A DNA stretch of 64,000 nucleotides from CAVOGJ01 sp963700865 (GTDB lineage: Bacteria > Planctomycetota > Planctomycetia > Pirellulales > Pirellulaceae). Both the position numbers and the translations under genes were made by a program. Below, piece after piece: positions 10,426 through 20,078 of this stretch. The stretch is taken from NCBI GenBank assembly GCA_963700865.1, contig CAVOZC010000018.1, positions 1,178,001 to 1,242,000 of the forward strand, in the 5' to 3' direction. Below the pieces are notes generated by a model. The model worked only from the letters and a program-made list of their open reading frames with translations. It was not told where the DNA came from and did no database searches. The first letter of the stretch is position 1. Each line of letters begins with the position of its first letter.

Positions 10426-11184
10426 ATGTCCTGAAGAGTTTGCACCGTAGTCAATCTCCTCACCGTCGTATTGGTTACCGTTTCACCCACGGCAGCGGAA
10501 GACACGCAGTTTACTGTGACGATGAGAGCCAACTACGAGTTCAATATTTTAGGTGGTACGTCTTTGAACCCCGGTGGAGATACCGGCTACATCCCTTTTG
10601 CGGCCGTGGGTGACGTGACTTTTCAGCTTGACGCGTCGATCAATGATCCAACCGCGGATACGGTTCCAATTGTGAGCTTCCAAGGCGAGTTGCAAGGGAC
10701 GCCACCGTCGCCCGTCAATTTCTTGCCACACTTTATTTCTCCCAATGTCTCGTTTTTCGGCGGCAACTTGACAAACATCGTACGTGATCCGATGACGGGC
10801 GAAGTTCTTTCCGGGGAAGTTGATAATCTCCAGGCAAAGTGGAGAGTGGTTGGCTTGCCCGGCAGTGATATCGATGGATTGGAACTGGTGACGGGTGGCA
10901 ATGCCCTGGACCCAAACAGCAACCTTCCTTTCTTTGGCTCGATCCATGCCATCCCGTTTGCCTTGGGAGACGTCATCAAGGGGCCCGATGTGGTCGACCC
11001 TAGCGTGGGTGATGAAGCCTTTGACGTGTTCTTGGATGAGGAACTCGTTGTTCTCGGACGAGCGAGGACGCTGACGGTCATCGTTCCAGAACCAGCCAGT
11101 TTCCCCGTGGTTTATTTGCTCTGCGGCGGACTCGCCGTCGGATGGTGCCGTCACAGACGCCGGTTTGCACGCTCTTTCCGTTGA
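10426..11184 (+). CDS. PEP-CTERM protein with an in-frame stop at codon 3
   Basis: The C-terminus has a clear sorting tail: VPEPASFPVVYLLCGGLAV followed by the basic end CRHRRRF. The natural start would be ATG 10426, eight bases after GGAG. It is followed in frame by TCC TGA (10432-10434), then by codons that form a good signal peptide core (RVCTVVNLLTVVLVTV, cleavage near PTAAEDTQ). Either TGA stands for a sense codon such as TGG changed by mutation or error, or translation starts later at a weak codon such as TTG 10471, which would lose half of the signal peptide. The mature part is about 215 residues with no named domain; LTNIVRDP echoes the two other PEP-CTERM proteins in the window. Confidence 0.7.
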
Positions 11185-11294
11185 CTCGTACCTCCGACTT
11201 GCCGCAATTAACCCTTAGCAGGGGCCCCAGGGGCTTCGGCATGCCTACTGTTCACCCGTCGTGCAAAACAACACTTTGGCAAGGACTCGTACCC

Positions 11295-13109
11295 ATGACT
11301 TGCTTTTCCTATCATCGCGCAAAACGTCAACTCACGCGTTCGTCAGGCCGACTCAGTACTTCTTGCAAGTTGTGCTTCCAACCACTGGAAGATCGCATCG
11401 TACTCAGTACGTTTTCCGTGGTGAACACGATGGACAGCGGAGTCGGGTCTCTACGCCAGGCCGTCATGGATGCGAACGCTCAGCCGGGCGGTGACACAAT
11501 TACATTTGCGCCGGGCGGCCGTGGTGTGATTGCTTTGTCGAGCGAACTGCTGATCACGGACGATGTCACGATCAAAGGTCCCGGACAACACCACTTGACT
11601 GTCAGCGGCGAGGGCGCCACACGAGTGTTCAGTGTCGTGCCCGATCTCAATGGTAACTTTCCAACGGCAACGTTTCAGAAGATGACCATCGCCAACGGTT
11701 ATGCCACCGATGCTCCCGGCTTCCCGGCCGAACTCGGTTTCGGGTATGGAGGTGGCATTTACAGCTTGGGAGCAACGATTGAGCTCGATCGAGTCTCGGT
11801 GACCAATAACGTGGCGAGCGGTGCATCCATTGCGGCTGGCGGTGGGGTAGCCAACGAATTCGGCGGAACGTTGATCGTCGATCGCAGTCACTTCACGGAT
11901 AACTCGGCGGCGGGGGGCTCGATTGGCACCGGAGGAGCGATCGCCAGCAGTATCGGACCTACGCCTGATCCCATGACCCCCACAGGTCCCCCTACGTTAT
12001 TGGTTCGTCAAAGTTCCTTTCTATCCAACTCGGCGACCAGTCTGCAGCGCAACGTCGACCCCAATGATCCATTTGCGCTGTTCGCCGGATTCACTTTGGG
12101 TGGGGCCGTCGCAAACTATTCCGGTCCAGCCAACATCACTCACAGTCAGTTTCATAATAATGAGGCTGCCTCGGGCCCCGGCGTTGGTGCGAATAACGGT
12201 GGAGATGCCTTTGGCGGGGCGGTCTTTAGTAACGACTTCTCACCCTTCGGCGTTGCCGATGCCGCGCTCGACATCTCCCACAGTGTCTTCGGCGGCAATA
12301 TGGCTCGCGGGGGCCAAGGTGGAACTGACGGTGGCAACGGTGGCCAGGGCATCGGCGGCGGCGTCATCACCTCGATCGAGTTTTTCGGGAACTCCGGGAT
12401 CGTCAGTCACACCGTCTTCAAGAACAACATGGCGGTCGGTGGCGAGGGAGGTGCCAGGGGCGGAGACGGCGGAGACGGCAAAGGCGGAGGCATCGCCAGT
12501 CTCGCCGGAGCCGTGCTTAACGTGGAGCACGCCAAGCTCATGAACAATCAGGCGCTTGGTGGCGCCGGCGGTGCGGACGGAGGGGACGGTGGCGAGGGAC
12601 AGGGTGGCGGCATCGGCGCCGACATTCTGGACCTCATGGGCTTCGAAATGCTCTTGCCTTCGGTGACGGTGGCGAACAGCCGCTTCGTCGCCAACGCAGC
12701 CGTGGGCGGCGATGGAGACGCCGATGGCGGTTCCGGTGGAGACGGCTTGGGTGGCGGGCTGAGTGTACTGCGAGGTGGAACCGCTGACGTCATGCAATCT
12801 TCCTTTGCTGTGAACGCAGCCGTTGGCGGCGTTGGCGAGCTGGCTGGGAATGGAGGCAACGGGCAAGGCGGTGGCCTCTACAACGGCGACGCTGCCACCA
12901 CCAGCCTTGCGCGGAGCTTCGTGTTTGCCAACTGGGCCAAACGCGGCTCGGGAGGCCCCGGTGGCATCGATGGAATAGGTCAAGGTGGCGGCATCTACAG
13001 CGCAGGCGGCGGCGTCTTCGAAATCGATGCCTTCTCTGACTTCTGGACGAGGTTGAATCACGCATCCGATGACGGTGACGACGTGTTTGGTGCACTTTCG
13101 CTGGTGTGA
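11295..13109 (+). CDS. Secreted right-handed beta-helix protein with Gly-rich repeats
   Basis: A 604-residue protein from ATG 11295. Residues ~28-38 (CFQPLEDRIVLSTF) form the LEPR/LEDR-type N-terminal motif common in large planctomycete surface proteins. Next is VVNTMDSGVGSLRQAVMDAN, the usual opening of choice-of-anchor/beta-helix proteins, then repeated strands such as 'ISHSVFGGNMARGGQGG'. From about residue 320 on, Gly/Asp-rich loops (GGTDGGNGGQGIGGG, GGADGGDGGEGQGGG) recur roughly every 45-50 residues, with N/S-rich strands between. This fits a pectate-lyase-like solenoid of the polymorphic outer-membrane type. Codon use is GC-rich because of the Gly tracts. It is probably extracellular and its ligand is unknown. 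Confidence 0.75.
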   Translation: MTCFSYHRAKRQLTRSSGRLSTSCKLCFQPLEDRIVLSTFSVVNTMDSGVGSLRQAVMDANAQPGGDTITFAPGGRGVIALSSELLITDDVTIKGPGQHHLTVSGEGATRVFSVVPDLNGNFPTATFQKMTIANGYATDAPGFPAELGFGYGGGIYSLGATIELDRVSVTNNVASGASIAAGGGVANEFGGTLIVDRSHFTDNSAAGGSIGTGGAIASSIGPTPDPMTPTGPPTLLVRQSSFLSNSATSLQRNVDPNDPFALFAGFTLGGAVANYSGPANITHSQFHNNEAASGPGVGANNGGDAFGGAVFSNDFSPFGVADAALDISHSVFGGNMARGGQGGTDGGNGGQGIGGGVITSIEFFGNSGIVSHTVFKNNMAVGGEGGARGGDGGDGKGGGIASLAGAVLNVEHAKLMNNQALGGAGGADGGDGGEGQGGGIGADILDLMGFEMLLPSVTVANSRFVANAAVGGDGDADGGSGGDGLGGGLSVLRGGTADVMQSSFAVNAAVGGVGELAGNGGNGQGGGLYNGDAATTSLARSFVFANWAKRGSGGPGGIDGIGQGGGIYSAGGGVFEIDAFSDFWTRLNHASDDGDDVFGALSLV

Positions 13110-13374
13110 TTCGCTTTAAAATGCCACATTCCCTGCAGGCAACGACGAGACCCGTGGGACCGCCGATCATCGCTCGTTTCAGCTGATTTTTCTTGAGCAG
13201 GCGGGTCGCCCGGGATACGATGTATCCCCGTCTGATGCCTCGAGGTCGAAAATCCGAATTTTTCTGGCGGATGACGAGCCTGAATGCGACTTCTCCTTCA
13301 GCCGTGGCCTGCCGTTAACGGTCGTGGGCCCGCGTACCAAGCCCCAGCCCGTTTCTGTAACAGGGGGAGTCGTC

Positions 13375-14650
13375 ATGGATCGCGATAGTGCGTTGCCAGC
13401 CGGAGCCGTCCCAAGACGGAATGGGTCCGCTGCAAGTCTTTTGATCCTGCTGCTCGCCTCGGCGGTCTGCCTGGTCGGGCCCGCCCCCCGTCTGGGCAAC
13501 CGCCACGGCGCGACCGACAAGCGGCCGCTGCCGACGGGATCGATGTGTCGCGGAAGCCGCCGCGGGGGCGGTATGTGGTCCTCGGCTACAATGACCTGGG
13601 GATGCACTGCATGAACCGGGACTTTTCCCAGCTCTGTATCCTGCCCCCCTACAATTCGCTGCACTGGCGCAGGTTTTGCGGCGTGGTCGCGAGCCTCGGA
13701 TCGTGACCAATAATGTCACCGTTGATTACCGTATCGTTAACAACACGACGTCCGCCAATAAAACGAACTTCTGGCAGTATGCCCATCCACTGTTTGGTGC
13801 CAATCTGCCGCCCGATATCGGGCTCACGGGGAACGGACTGCGAGGACGCATGCTCCCGACGGGGAATAACGACTGGGCCGCGACCGGAATTCCGGTGACC
13901 CCTCTGAACGATCAATTCCAACTGGACGCCTATCCGCTTGCGGAGATTCGGGTCGTCATCGACAAAGAGATCGTCGCCACAACGCCGACCGTGGTGCCGG
14001 TATCCTGGGAAATCAGTTGCAACCTGTGTCACGCCCCTGGCATGCCCGATGCGGCGGTCGATACCGATATCCTGACGAAGCATGACCTGCGGCATCAAAC
14101 GAACCTGCTGGGCAGCCGCCCGGTGCTTTGTGCAGGCTGCCATGCCGACCCGGTGCTGGGAACGGCGGGACAGCCCGGCGTGCCCACCCTATCGCATGCC
14201 ATGCACGGTTCTCACGCAGATCGCATGGGCCCGGTCGCCAGTTTGGGAAACACCTGTTATGCGTGCCATCCCGGCTTCCAGACCAATTGCCAGCGTGACG
14301 TTCACTTTGCCCGCGGCATCTACTGCGTGAACTGCCATGGGGACATGGCGAGCGTGGCGAATCCGCAACGGGTTCCGTGGGTCGACGAGCCGACCTGCGC
14401 CAGTTGTCATCAGGCACGCCAGCCAGAGTTTGAATTCGAGGAGCCTGGCCGGCTGTTCAAGGACTCCCGCGGGCACCAGGGCGTGCATTGTGCGGCCTGC
14501 CACGGCAGTCCGCATGCGATTACGCCTACGGTGACGAAAGTCGACAACGTGCAGGCGATCTGGCAGCAGGGCTTTGCGGGAACGATTCGCGATTGCAAGG
14601 TGTGCCACACGTCGCAACCCCACGAATCCTTCGAGCATCATCGCGGGTGA
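13375..14650 (+). CDS. Multihaem cytochrome c, seven CxxCH motifs, two frameshifts
   Basis: ATG 13375 follows AGGGGGAG. A signal peptide (SAASLLILLLASAVCLVG) is in the first frame. The frame then changes near the C-run at 13487, giving DVSRKPPRGRYVVLGYNDLG and then HCMNRDFSQLCILPPYN. It changes again near 13665 to the long final frame (EPRIVTNNVTVDYRI onward). That frame carries seven CxxCH haem sites: CNLCH, CAGCH, CYACH, CVNCH, CASCH, CAACH and CKVCH. The 'YVVLGYNDLGMHCMN' start is a conserved feature of a planctomycete/deltaproteobacterial cytochrome family. It should be a periplasmic electron carrier. The redox partner is not evident from the neighbours. Confidence 0.82.
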
Positions 14651-14681
14651 GGACAGGACCCGGCAGCGTCATAAGGTTCTG

Positions 14682-14844
14682 ATGCCCGCCGAGCAACAGC
14701 CGCGATCGATCCGTCTGCCGGGCTGCGCCGGCATCGTTATCTGTGATGGTCGGAGCACCCGTATGGGTCAATCCACACTTGGCCACGCGGCAGAGTGCCA
14801 ATACGCCGGCAGATTACGAGCAGTTGTGTTGCGGGAAACCGTGA
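14682..14844 (+). pseudogene. mobA: mobA remnant with large internal deletion
   Basis: Positions 14682-14768 repeat the 5' end of mobA from ATG 2530 (EPRSIRLPGC in mobA, QPRSIRLPGC here, then the GRSTRMG loop). Positions 14769-14844 repeat its last ~75 bp up to and including the TGA (NTPADYERL in mobA). About 465 bp in between are missing. The remnant has accumulated substitutions and the two ends are out of frame with each other, so it cannot make MobA. It lies directly behind the cytochrome gene, about 12 kb from the intact copy. Confidence 0.85.
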
Positions 14845-15123
14845 GTTGCCCGAGGCTAGCGCCTACGGCTGACGACGGCTTCATCCTCCTGCGCCGACCC
14901 GCGATGAACCCATCAGCGTCCATTAGGGCGTATGAGCGGTTCCAAAAACCACCGTTTTACAACGAAGAAGCGTCCGTTCCTGGGACGAAGCACAATGCGA
15001 TTCCCATCTGTTCGCGTCAAAACGGTAGGTACCGACCTGGCTCGCGAATGAGGGGACGCACCGCCGCCCACCGGCCGGTATTCGCATCGCCCATATTCGG
15101 CCGAAGATCAAGAAAACGTCAAG
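14845..15123. other. Intergenic, no gene seen
   Basis: This is the stretch between the mobA remnant and the tRNA. A short tract at 14850-14875 (GAGGCTAGCGCCTACGGCTG) looks like a dispersed repeat known to me from planctomycetes. Nothing else is recognised. Confidence 0.35.
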
Positions 15124-15208
<85 letters not shown>

Positions 15209-15279
15209 ATTGCCGCCGAGGGAAGCCCTCAAGTCTAGGGTTTCCCTACTGCCCGTCAAGCGATGGTTGGCCGTACCGC

Positions 15280-16848
15280 TCAGCCACGCCGTTTGGCGAT
15301 CAGCACAGCCGGGGGAAACTCCCAGTCCGTCTGCCCCGGTTCCCACAGGCTGGCCAGCAACGTCGCCAACTCGGCGGGTTTCAAATGGGGGTGGTGCAGG
15401 ACCGCTTCGGCAAAGTAACGGGCGTCCAGCATGCCCTCGCGTTGTAGCCGCGGCCGACGGCGCGGCTTGCCGCTGAGTACGACCAGCAAGTCACCTGGCT
15501 CGACCAAGGCCCGCCCCAAGGCAAAGGCTTGCGGCAGGTTGCCGAGTGGCTGGCCGTTGGCTTCGATGATCGGCTCCCAGCCGTGCGGACGCACGACAAA
15601 CGCATCAATCTGTCCGGCGGCGGCGAAGGCGACTTCCCCATGCGCTTCGTCCAGGACCGCGGCAAAGGCGGTCGCTTGTTCGTCGCCGGCCGAGCCTCGC
15701 GTCAGGGCCTCGTCCAGTTGCTCCAGCACGCCGGACGGTGACCGCGTCGCATCGAGGGGCGCTTGCAGGACTCCGGCCAGCCGAGCGGCGGAGAGCGCGG
15801 CGGAGACGCCTTGCCCATGTGCCGTAGCCAAGGTGAGATGCAGCCGCTGCTGGGGGTCCAGCTGCCAATGGAAGACATCGCCGTGTAAGCAGCCCCGGGC
15901 GGAGGGCCGCGCTGCCAGCTGCCACTGTTCGAGATTCTCCACGGGCGGGGGGACGAGGGCCTGCTGCCAGCGCACGGCCGCTTCCAGCTGCGATCCGCCC
16001 CCGGCGGCATGCTGCTCGCGAAGCAACACCTCCCGCTCCAGTTCCGCGGCCAGCCGGCCGGCAATGATTTCGAGCAAGTTGACTTCGGCGTCGGTGAATT
16101 CGCGGGTGCGGTCGCAAAACACCCACAGCGTGCCGAGTGGCATCGTCGCCGAGGATATCGGGACGCAGGCGGCGGCCGGCGCCGGTTCGGGTACGTTCCA
16201 CTCGCCGCTCTCGGCGACGTCGGTCAGGGTGACGGCATGGCCGGCCAGGGCTTCAAGATCGGCGCGGGAACCCCGCAGCGGCCGCGGCGGTTGGGCAAAC
16301 CGGGTGTGCGTCAGGCCCCAATGGGCTCGGAGTTTCAGATTACGGGTGTCGTCGTCCAACAGGTACATCGCCGCCGACTGACAGCCGACGGCCGCTGCGG
16401 CCGCCCGCAGGACGGCGGTAAACTTCGAGGCGAGTTGGTTTGATTCCTCGCGGGGCTTGATGACCACGGGCACTGCGGTCGCCAGTTCGGCTTCCCGTTG
16501 CCAGAGCGCGCGGTGGGCCTCGTAAAGGTCGGTGACGAGCGATCCGATGGATTGTGCAAGTTGTTGGGCTGCTTCGGCGCGGGTTGCCGACAGGCGTGAT
16601 TTGCCGACGGGCGCGAGGCACAGTTTTCCCGGTGCGAAATCGCCGGCCGCGGGAACTTGCTGTTCCCACTGCGGATCATCAAAGCTTGGCGGCTGACCGG
16701 CCGGACAGAATTCGAGCCGCAGGCCCGTGCTACGGCTGAACGCGTGGCAGAGTGTGGACCAGTCGGCGACAAAGGGAGTTTCGGCGGGACCGGCGACGAA
16801 ATCGTCGGCCGTCACCAGCCGTAGGTGATCGAAAGTGGGGCGAGACAC
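15280..16848 (-). CDS. GAF domain - SpoIIE-type PPM phosphatase
   Basis: A 522-residue protein. The N-terminal ~110 residues have no clear family. Residues ~140-280 look like a GAF domain (TAVLRAAAAAVGCQSAAMYL, GTLWVFCDRTREFTDAEVN). A helical linker (EIIAGRLAAELEREVLLREQ) leads to a PPM/SpoIIE-like domain from about 310: DVFHWQ, TLATAHGQGVSAAL and FAAAGQIDAFVVRPHGW. The usual SpoIIE 'GDxxD...DVxGHG' motifs are partly eroded here: HGDVFHW and TAHGQG stand in the places of GDYYD and DVMGHG. It may bind metal poorly or be regulatory. Such proteins dephosphorylate anti-sigma-factor antagonists. The gene has no obvious operon partner. Confidence 0.72.
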   Translation of the reverse strand: MSRPTFDHLRLVTADDFVAGPAETPFVADWSTLCHAFSRSTGLRLEFCPAGQPPSFDDPQWEQQVPAAGDFAPGKLCLAPVGKSRLSATRAEAAQQLAQSIGSLVTDLYEAHRALWQREAELATAVPVVIKPREESNQLASKFTAVLRAAAAAVGCQSAAMYLLDDDTRNLKLRAHWGLTHTRFAQPPRPLRGSRADLEALAGHAVTLTDVAESGEWNVPEPAPAAACVPISSATMPLGTLWVFCDRTREFTDAEVNLLEIIAGRLAAELEREVLLREQHAAGGGSQLEAAVRWQQALVPPPVENLEQWQLAARPSARGCLHGDVFHWQLDPQQRLHLTLATAHGQGVSAALSAARLAGVLQAPLDATRSPSGVLEQLDEALTRGSAGDEQATAFAAVLDEAHGEVAFAAAGQIDAFVVRPHGWEPIIEANGQPLGNLPQAFALGRALVEPGDLLVVLSGKPRRRPRLQREGMLDARYFAEAVLHHPHLKPAELATLLASLWEPGQTDWEFPPAVLIAKRRG

Positions 16849-17236
16849 GGGTCCTCGAGGGGCGCGAGTGTTTTCGAGCCATCCGTGTTGTCAGGCCGCA
16901 CGAATCATCCTCACTTCAGCGGGGCAAGCCGTCAGGTTTGCTCAGCCGCTGCAGCGCATGCAAGCGTTAAACCTTCACATCGGCGGCCGAGGCCAACGGC
17001 ATGAGTCACCGTGCTCCTGGCGGCGCGATCGTTGCCACCGGCGCGTTCCTCCGCCGTTCGCGCCGCGGACAGGCTGTCAGCCCCGAGCCCGCCAGGTGGC
17101 GGAGGGCGGTACGGGCGGCCGACCGTTGCGAATCATCGGCTCAACGCGGATAATCGTTGTTCTCACGGTGCGCGACCCCCTGGCGATATCGTGATACGTA
17201 CCAGCCAGATCCCCCCAGCAATCCGAGGCCATCCTG
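16849..17236. other. Intergenic region between divergent genes
   Basis: About 390 bp lie between the minus-strand phosphatase gene and pepD on the plus strand. It presumably contains both promoters. I see no gene and no clear boxes. Confidence 0.4.
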
Positions 17237-18697
17237 ATGAGTCAGCAAGTTCGCGACCTGGAACCCCAAGCCGTCTGGAGTCACTTTGCCGATTTGAACG
17301 CCGTTCCGCGTCCCTCGAAGAAAGAGACGCAGGTCATCGCGTTTATCAAATCATTTGGCGAGGGGCTTGGCTTGGAGACCGAGGTGGATGAGGTTGGTAA
17401 CGTAATCATTCGCAAGCCCGCCTCACCGGGGCGCGAAGACCGGCAGCCGGTCGTGTTGCAGGCCCATTTGGACATGGTGCATCAAAAGAACGCCGATACC
17501 GATTTCGATTTCGCCACCGAGGGGATTCGGATGTTCGTCGATGGCGATTGGGTCAAGGCGCGGGGCACCACCCTGGGAGCCGACAATGGAATTGGTGTGG
17601 CGAGTATCATGACGATTCTGGCGTCGAGCGAAATCGAGCACCCGCCGCTCGAGGCGCTCTTCACGATCGATGAAGAGACCGGCATGACCGGGGCCAAGGG
17701 GCTGCGGGGTGGCCGCCTGCACGGCAAGATCCTGTTGAACCTCGATACGGAAGAAGATAACGAACTGACCATCGGCTGCGCGGGGGGCGTCGATGTGACT
17801 TGTCGAAAAAACTACACCCCCGATCCGGTACCCGCGGGCAGTCAGGCTTTTCGCGTGTCTGTGCGGGGCCTCAAAGGCGGGCACTCGGGCGTCGATATCC
17901 ATCTGGGCCGCGCCAATGCCAACAAGGTGATGAATCGAATCCTGTGGCAGGCGGCTCGGACCTGCGACCTGCGTGTGGCGGAGATTGATGGAGGTGGCCT
18001 CCGCAACGCCATTCCGCGCGAATCCTTCGCGACCGTGGTGGTGCCGGCGGCCAAGGCGGCAGCCTTCCAGTCATTCGTGAGCGAGGAAGCCGCGACGATT
18101 CGGGCCGAGTATCAGACGACCGATCCGGATGCCCAGATCGGGTGCGAGCCTGCGGCCCAGCCGAGTGGCGTGCTGCCGCAGGATGTCCAGGGGCCCCTGC
18201 TGGCCGTGTTGTACGCATGTCCCTGCGGCGTCCACCGGCTGTCTCCCGATGTCCCCGGATTGACGCAAACATCCAACAATCTGGCCCGTGTCGAGGTCAA
18301 GGAGGGGCAGGTGTTTATTGCTTGCCTGACGCGGAGTTCCGTCAATTCAGAACGCGATGATCTGGCCAACGCACTCTGCGCAGGTTTCGAACTGACCGGC
18401 GGCGATGTGCAAACGGCCGGGGCTTACACCGGCTGGAGGCCGGCCCCCACTTCGGCCATCGTGACGCTCATGTCAGGACTTTATCAGGAGCTGTTTGGCG
18501 AGCCGGCCCATGTGTCGGCCTGTCACGGAGGGCTGGAATGCGGCATCCTCGGGCAGAACTATCCTGAGATGGACATGATCTCGTTCGGTCCCAACATCTG
18601 CGGTCCCCATTCGCCAGACGAACGTGTTCAGATCAGCAGCGTGCAAAAGTATTGGAAGTTCTTGTTGGAGACGCTGCAGCGGATTCCCGCTGTATAG
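17237..18697 (+). CDS. pepD: Cytosol non-specific dipeptidase (aminoacyl-histidine dipeptidase)
   Basis: A 486-residue M20-family metallopeptidase that hydrolyses Xaa-His and other dipeptides in the cytosol. The start region ALxxVWxHFxxLNxVPRPSKKE is family typical. The metal site is visible: LQAHLDMVHQKN (His, Asp), then GADNGIGVA, and DEETGMTGAKGL with the catalytic Glu. The dimerisation region includes GGHSGVDIHLGRANANK, and the end has ACHGGLECGIL with a metal-binding Glu and His. The length equals the E. coli enzyme. The reading frame is intact and the gene appears monocistronic. Confidence 0.93.
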   Translation: MSQQVRDLEPQAVWSHFADLNAVPRPSKKETQVIAFIKSFGEGLGLETEVDEVGNVIIRKPASPGREDRQPVVLQAHLDMVHQKNADTDFDFATEGIRMFVDGDWVKARGTTLGADNGIGVASIMTILASSEIEHPPLEALFTIDEETGMTGAKGLRGGRLHGKILLNLDTEEDNELTIGCAGGVDVTCRKNYTPDPVPAGSQAFRVSVRGLKGGHSGVDIHLGRANANKVMNRILWQAARTCDLRVAEIDGGGLRNAIPRESFATVVVPAAKAAAFQSFVSEEAATIRAEYQTTDPDAQIGCEPAAQPSGVLPQDVQGPLLAVLYACPCGVHRLSPDVPGLTQTSNNLARVEVKEGQVFIACLTRSSVNSERDDLANALCAGFELTGGDVQTAGAYTGWRPAPTSAIVTLMSGLYQELFGEPAHVSACHGGLECGILGQNYPEMDMISFGPNICGPHSPDERVQISSVQKYWKFLLETLQRIPAV

Positions 18698-18760
18698 CGG
18701 GACCGTTGATGTCGACGCGTGACAGTCCCAGGGCTGGCGACTTCGGCGACCGAGTTGTGT

Positions 18761-18825
18761 GTAGCCGAATTCGCCAGAATTTGGTACCGAGGATTGCGTA
18801 TCCCAATTCGCCAGAATTTGGTGCC
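18761..18825. repeat. Direct repeat of a short AATTCGCCAGAATTTGG element
   Basis: Two copies of AATTCGCCAGAATTTGGT are followed by ACC or GCC, at about 18768 and 18805. The core AATTCGCCAGAATT is itself nearly palindromic. Planctomycete intergenic regions commonly carry this word. No function is known. Confidence 0.6.
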
Positions 18826-18943
18826 AGCCGGCCGAACGATTGCCTCCCCAACCTTGAGAGGCATGATCAGCTGAGCACGCCATCTCCAAAATAGATTGGC
18901 AAGGCTCCGTGCCCGCCCTCCGCCTGGCGTTTCACCTGGCGCT

Positions 18944-19947
18944 TCAGCGGTACTGGTATTGCCCCAACCATTCCCAGGCGTCGCCCAGCGATGCCTCCAA
19001 ATCGCGTGTTCGATAACCCAGATCACGTTCGGCTTGGGAGCTGTCGTAGTAATGGAATTGGCGCGACATGCGCAAGGCGGCCGAGTTGACATCCCCTTCC
19101 CGGCGCGTCATCCAGGCCATCACGTCACCTGAGGTCCCCACGATCCACCGTACGATGGGGCCCATCGTGGCCCGCGGCTTGCGGCTGCCCGTGATACTGG
19201 CGATCTCCACCCATAATTGTCGATAGGTCATATTCCGGCCGGCCACGATGTACCTTGGCTGCAGGTCGGCGCGAAGCACGCGCGGACCACGACCTCGGCG
19301 ACGTCTCGCACGTCACAGACGCTGACGCCCCCGCTGGGAGCCAGCGGGGGCGACTTGGTGGCCACGGCCAGCAGCATCCGGCCCGATGAGGGTTTCCAGT
19401 CCCAGGGGCCCAGCATGAAGCCGGGATGGACGCAGACGGCATCCAGTCCGAGGGCGATTTGTTCAGCGACCTGTTCGTCGGCGCCGCGTTTCGTGCGGAC
19501 GTAATCGCAGGGGACTTCCTTGCCGGTCCAGGGGGTGGTTTCGGTCGCGGCCGCCGCCGGATGATCCAATACGGCCAGACTGTTTACGGAAGAGACGTGG
19601 ACCAAACGTGCCCCGACCTCCCGAGCCGCCAGGGCGACGTTCCCGGTGCCCCGCACATTGATTTCGCTCATGCCTCCGGCCGAGGTCCAGCCGATGCGGA
19701 CCACGCCGGCCGCATGTACGACCGCTGCCACACCCTGACATGCCTCACGTACCGAAGGTAGGTCGAGCACATTCCCCAGCCGTAACTCGACCGGGAGCCC
19801 CTCAAAGGGCCGCGTATTGTCCAGCGATCGAACGAGGGCGCGGACGGCAAAATCCTGCTCCGCAAGTCGACGCACGACGTTGTTTCCCACCAGCCCCGTG
19901 GCTCCCGTTACGAGCACGATCGGGCGAGGGTGACCTGGTGATTCCAT
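18944..19947 (-). CDS. NAD-dependent epimerase/dehydratase (extended SDR), frameshifted
   Basis: The first part, read from ATG 19947, has the Rossmann motif VLVTGATGLVGNNVVRRL and NVLD. It also has VVHAAGVV, VHVSSVNSLAVLD and the active-site YVRTK (YxxxK), plus VHPGFMLGPWDWKP. It runs out of frame near 19271 (FAADLQPRYIVAGRN once corrected). The remainder, in another frame down to 18944, ends with RDLEASLGDAWEWLGQ, the usual C-terminus of dihydroflavonol-4-reductase-like SDRs. One missing base in GCGCCG restores a ~335-residue enzyme. It is likely a sugar, terpenoid or hopanoid-type oxidoreductase. The substrate is unknown. Confidence 0.82.
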
Positions 19948-20078
19948 CGAACCAAACGACTCCCTTCCAAGCGCGACGCCACATTGCCCAGGGCGACGTT
20001 GACCTGCATCCGCCATCGGAATTACAGTGGCCCTGCCTCGGCCCTGTTTTTTTATCCGATTTTCCCATCTGGTGCGAC

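Noticed and set aside
12240..13061. Long minus-strand frame opposite the beta-helix gene
   Set aside because: It is a shadow of the Gly-rich repeats; the plus strand has the signal motif and the family pattern.
15431..16381. Long plus-strand frame opposite the phosphatase gene
   Set aside because: Ser/Arg/Ala-rich shadow of a GC-rich gene; only the minus strand shows GAF and phosphatase motifs.
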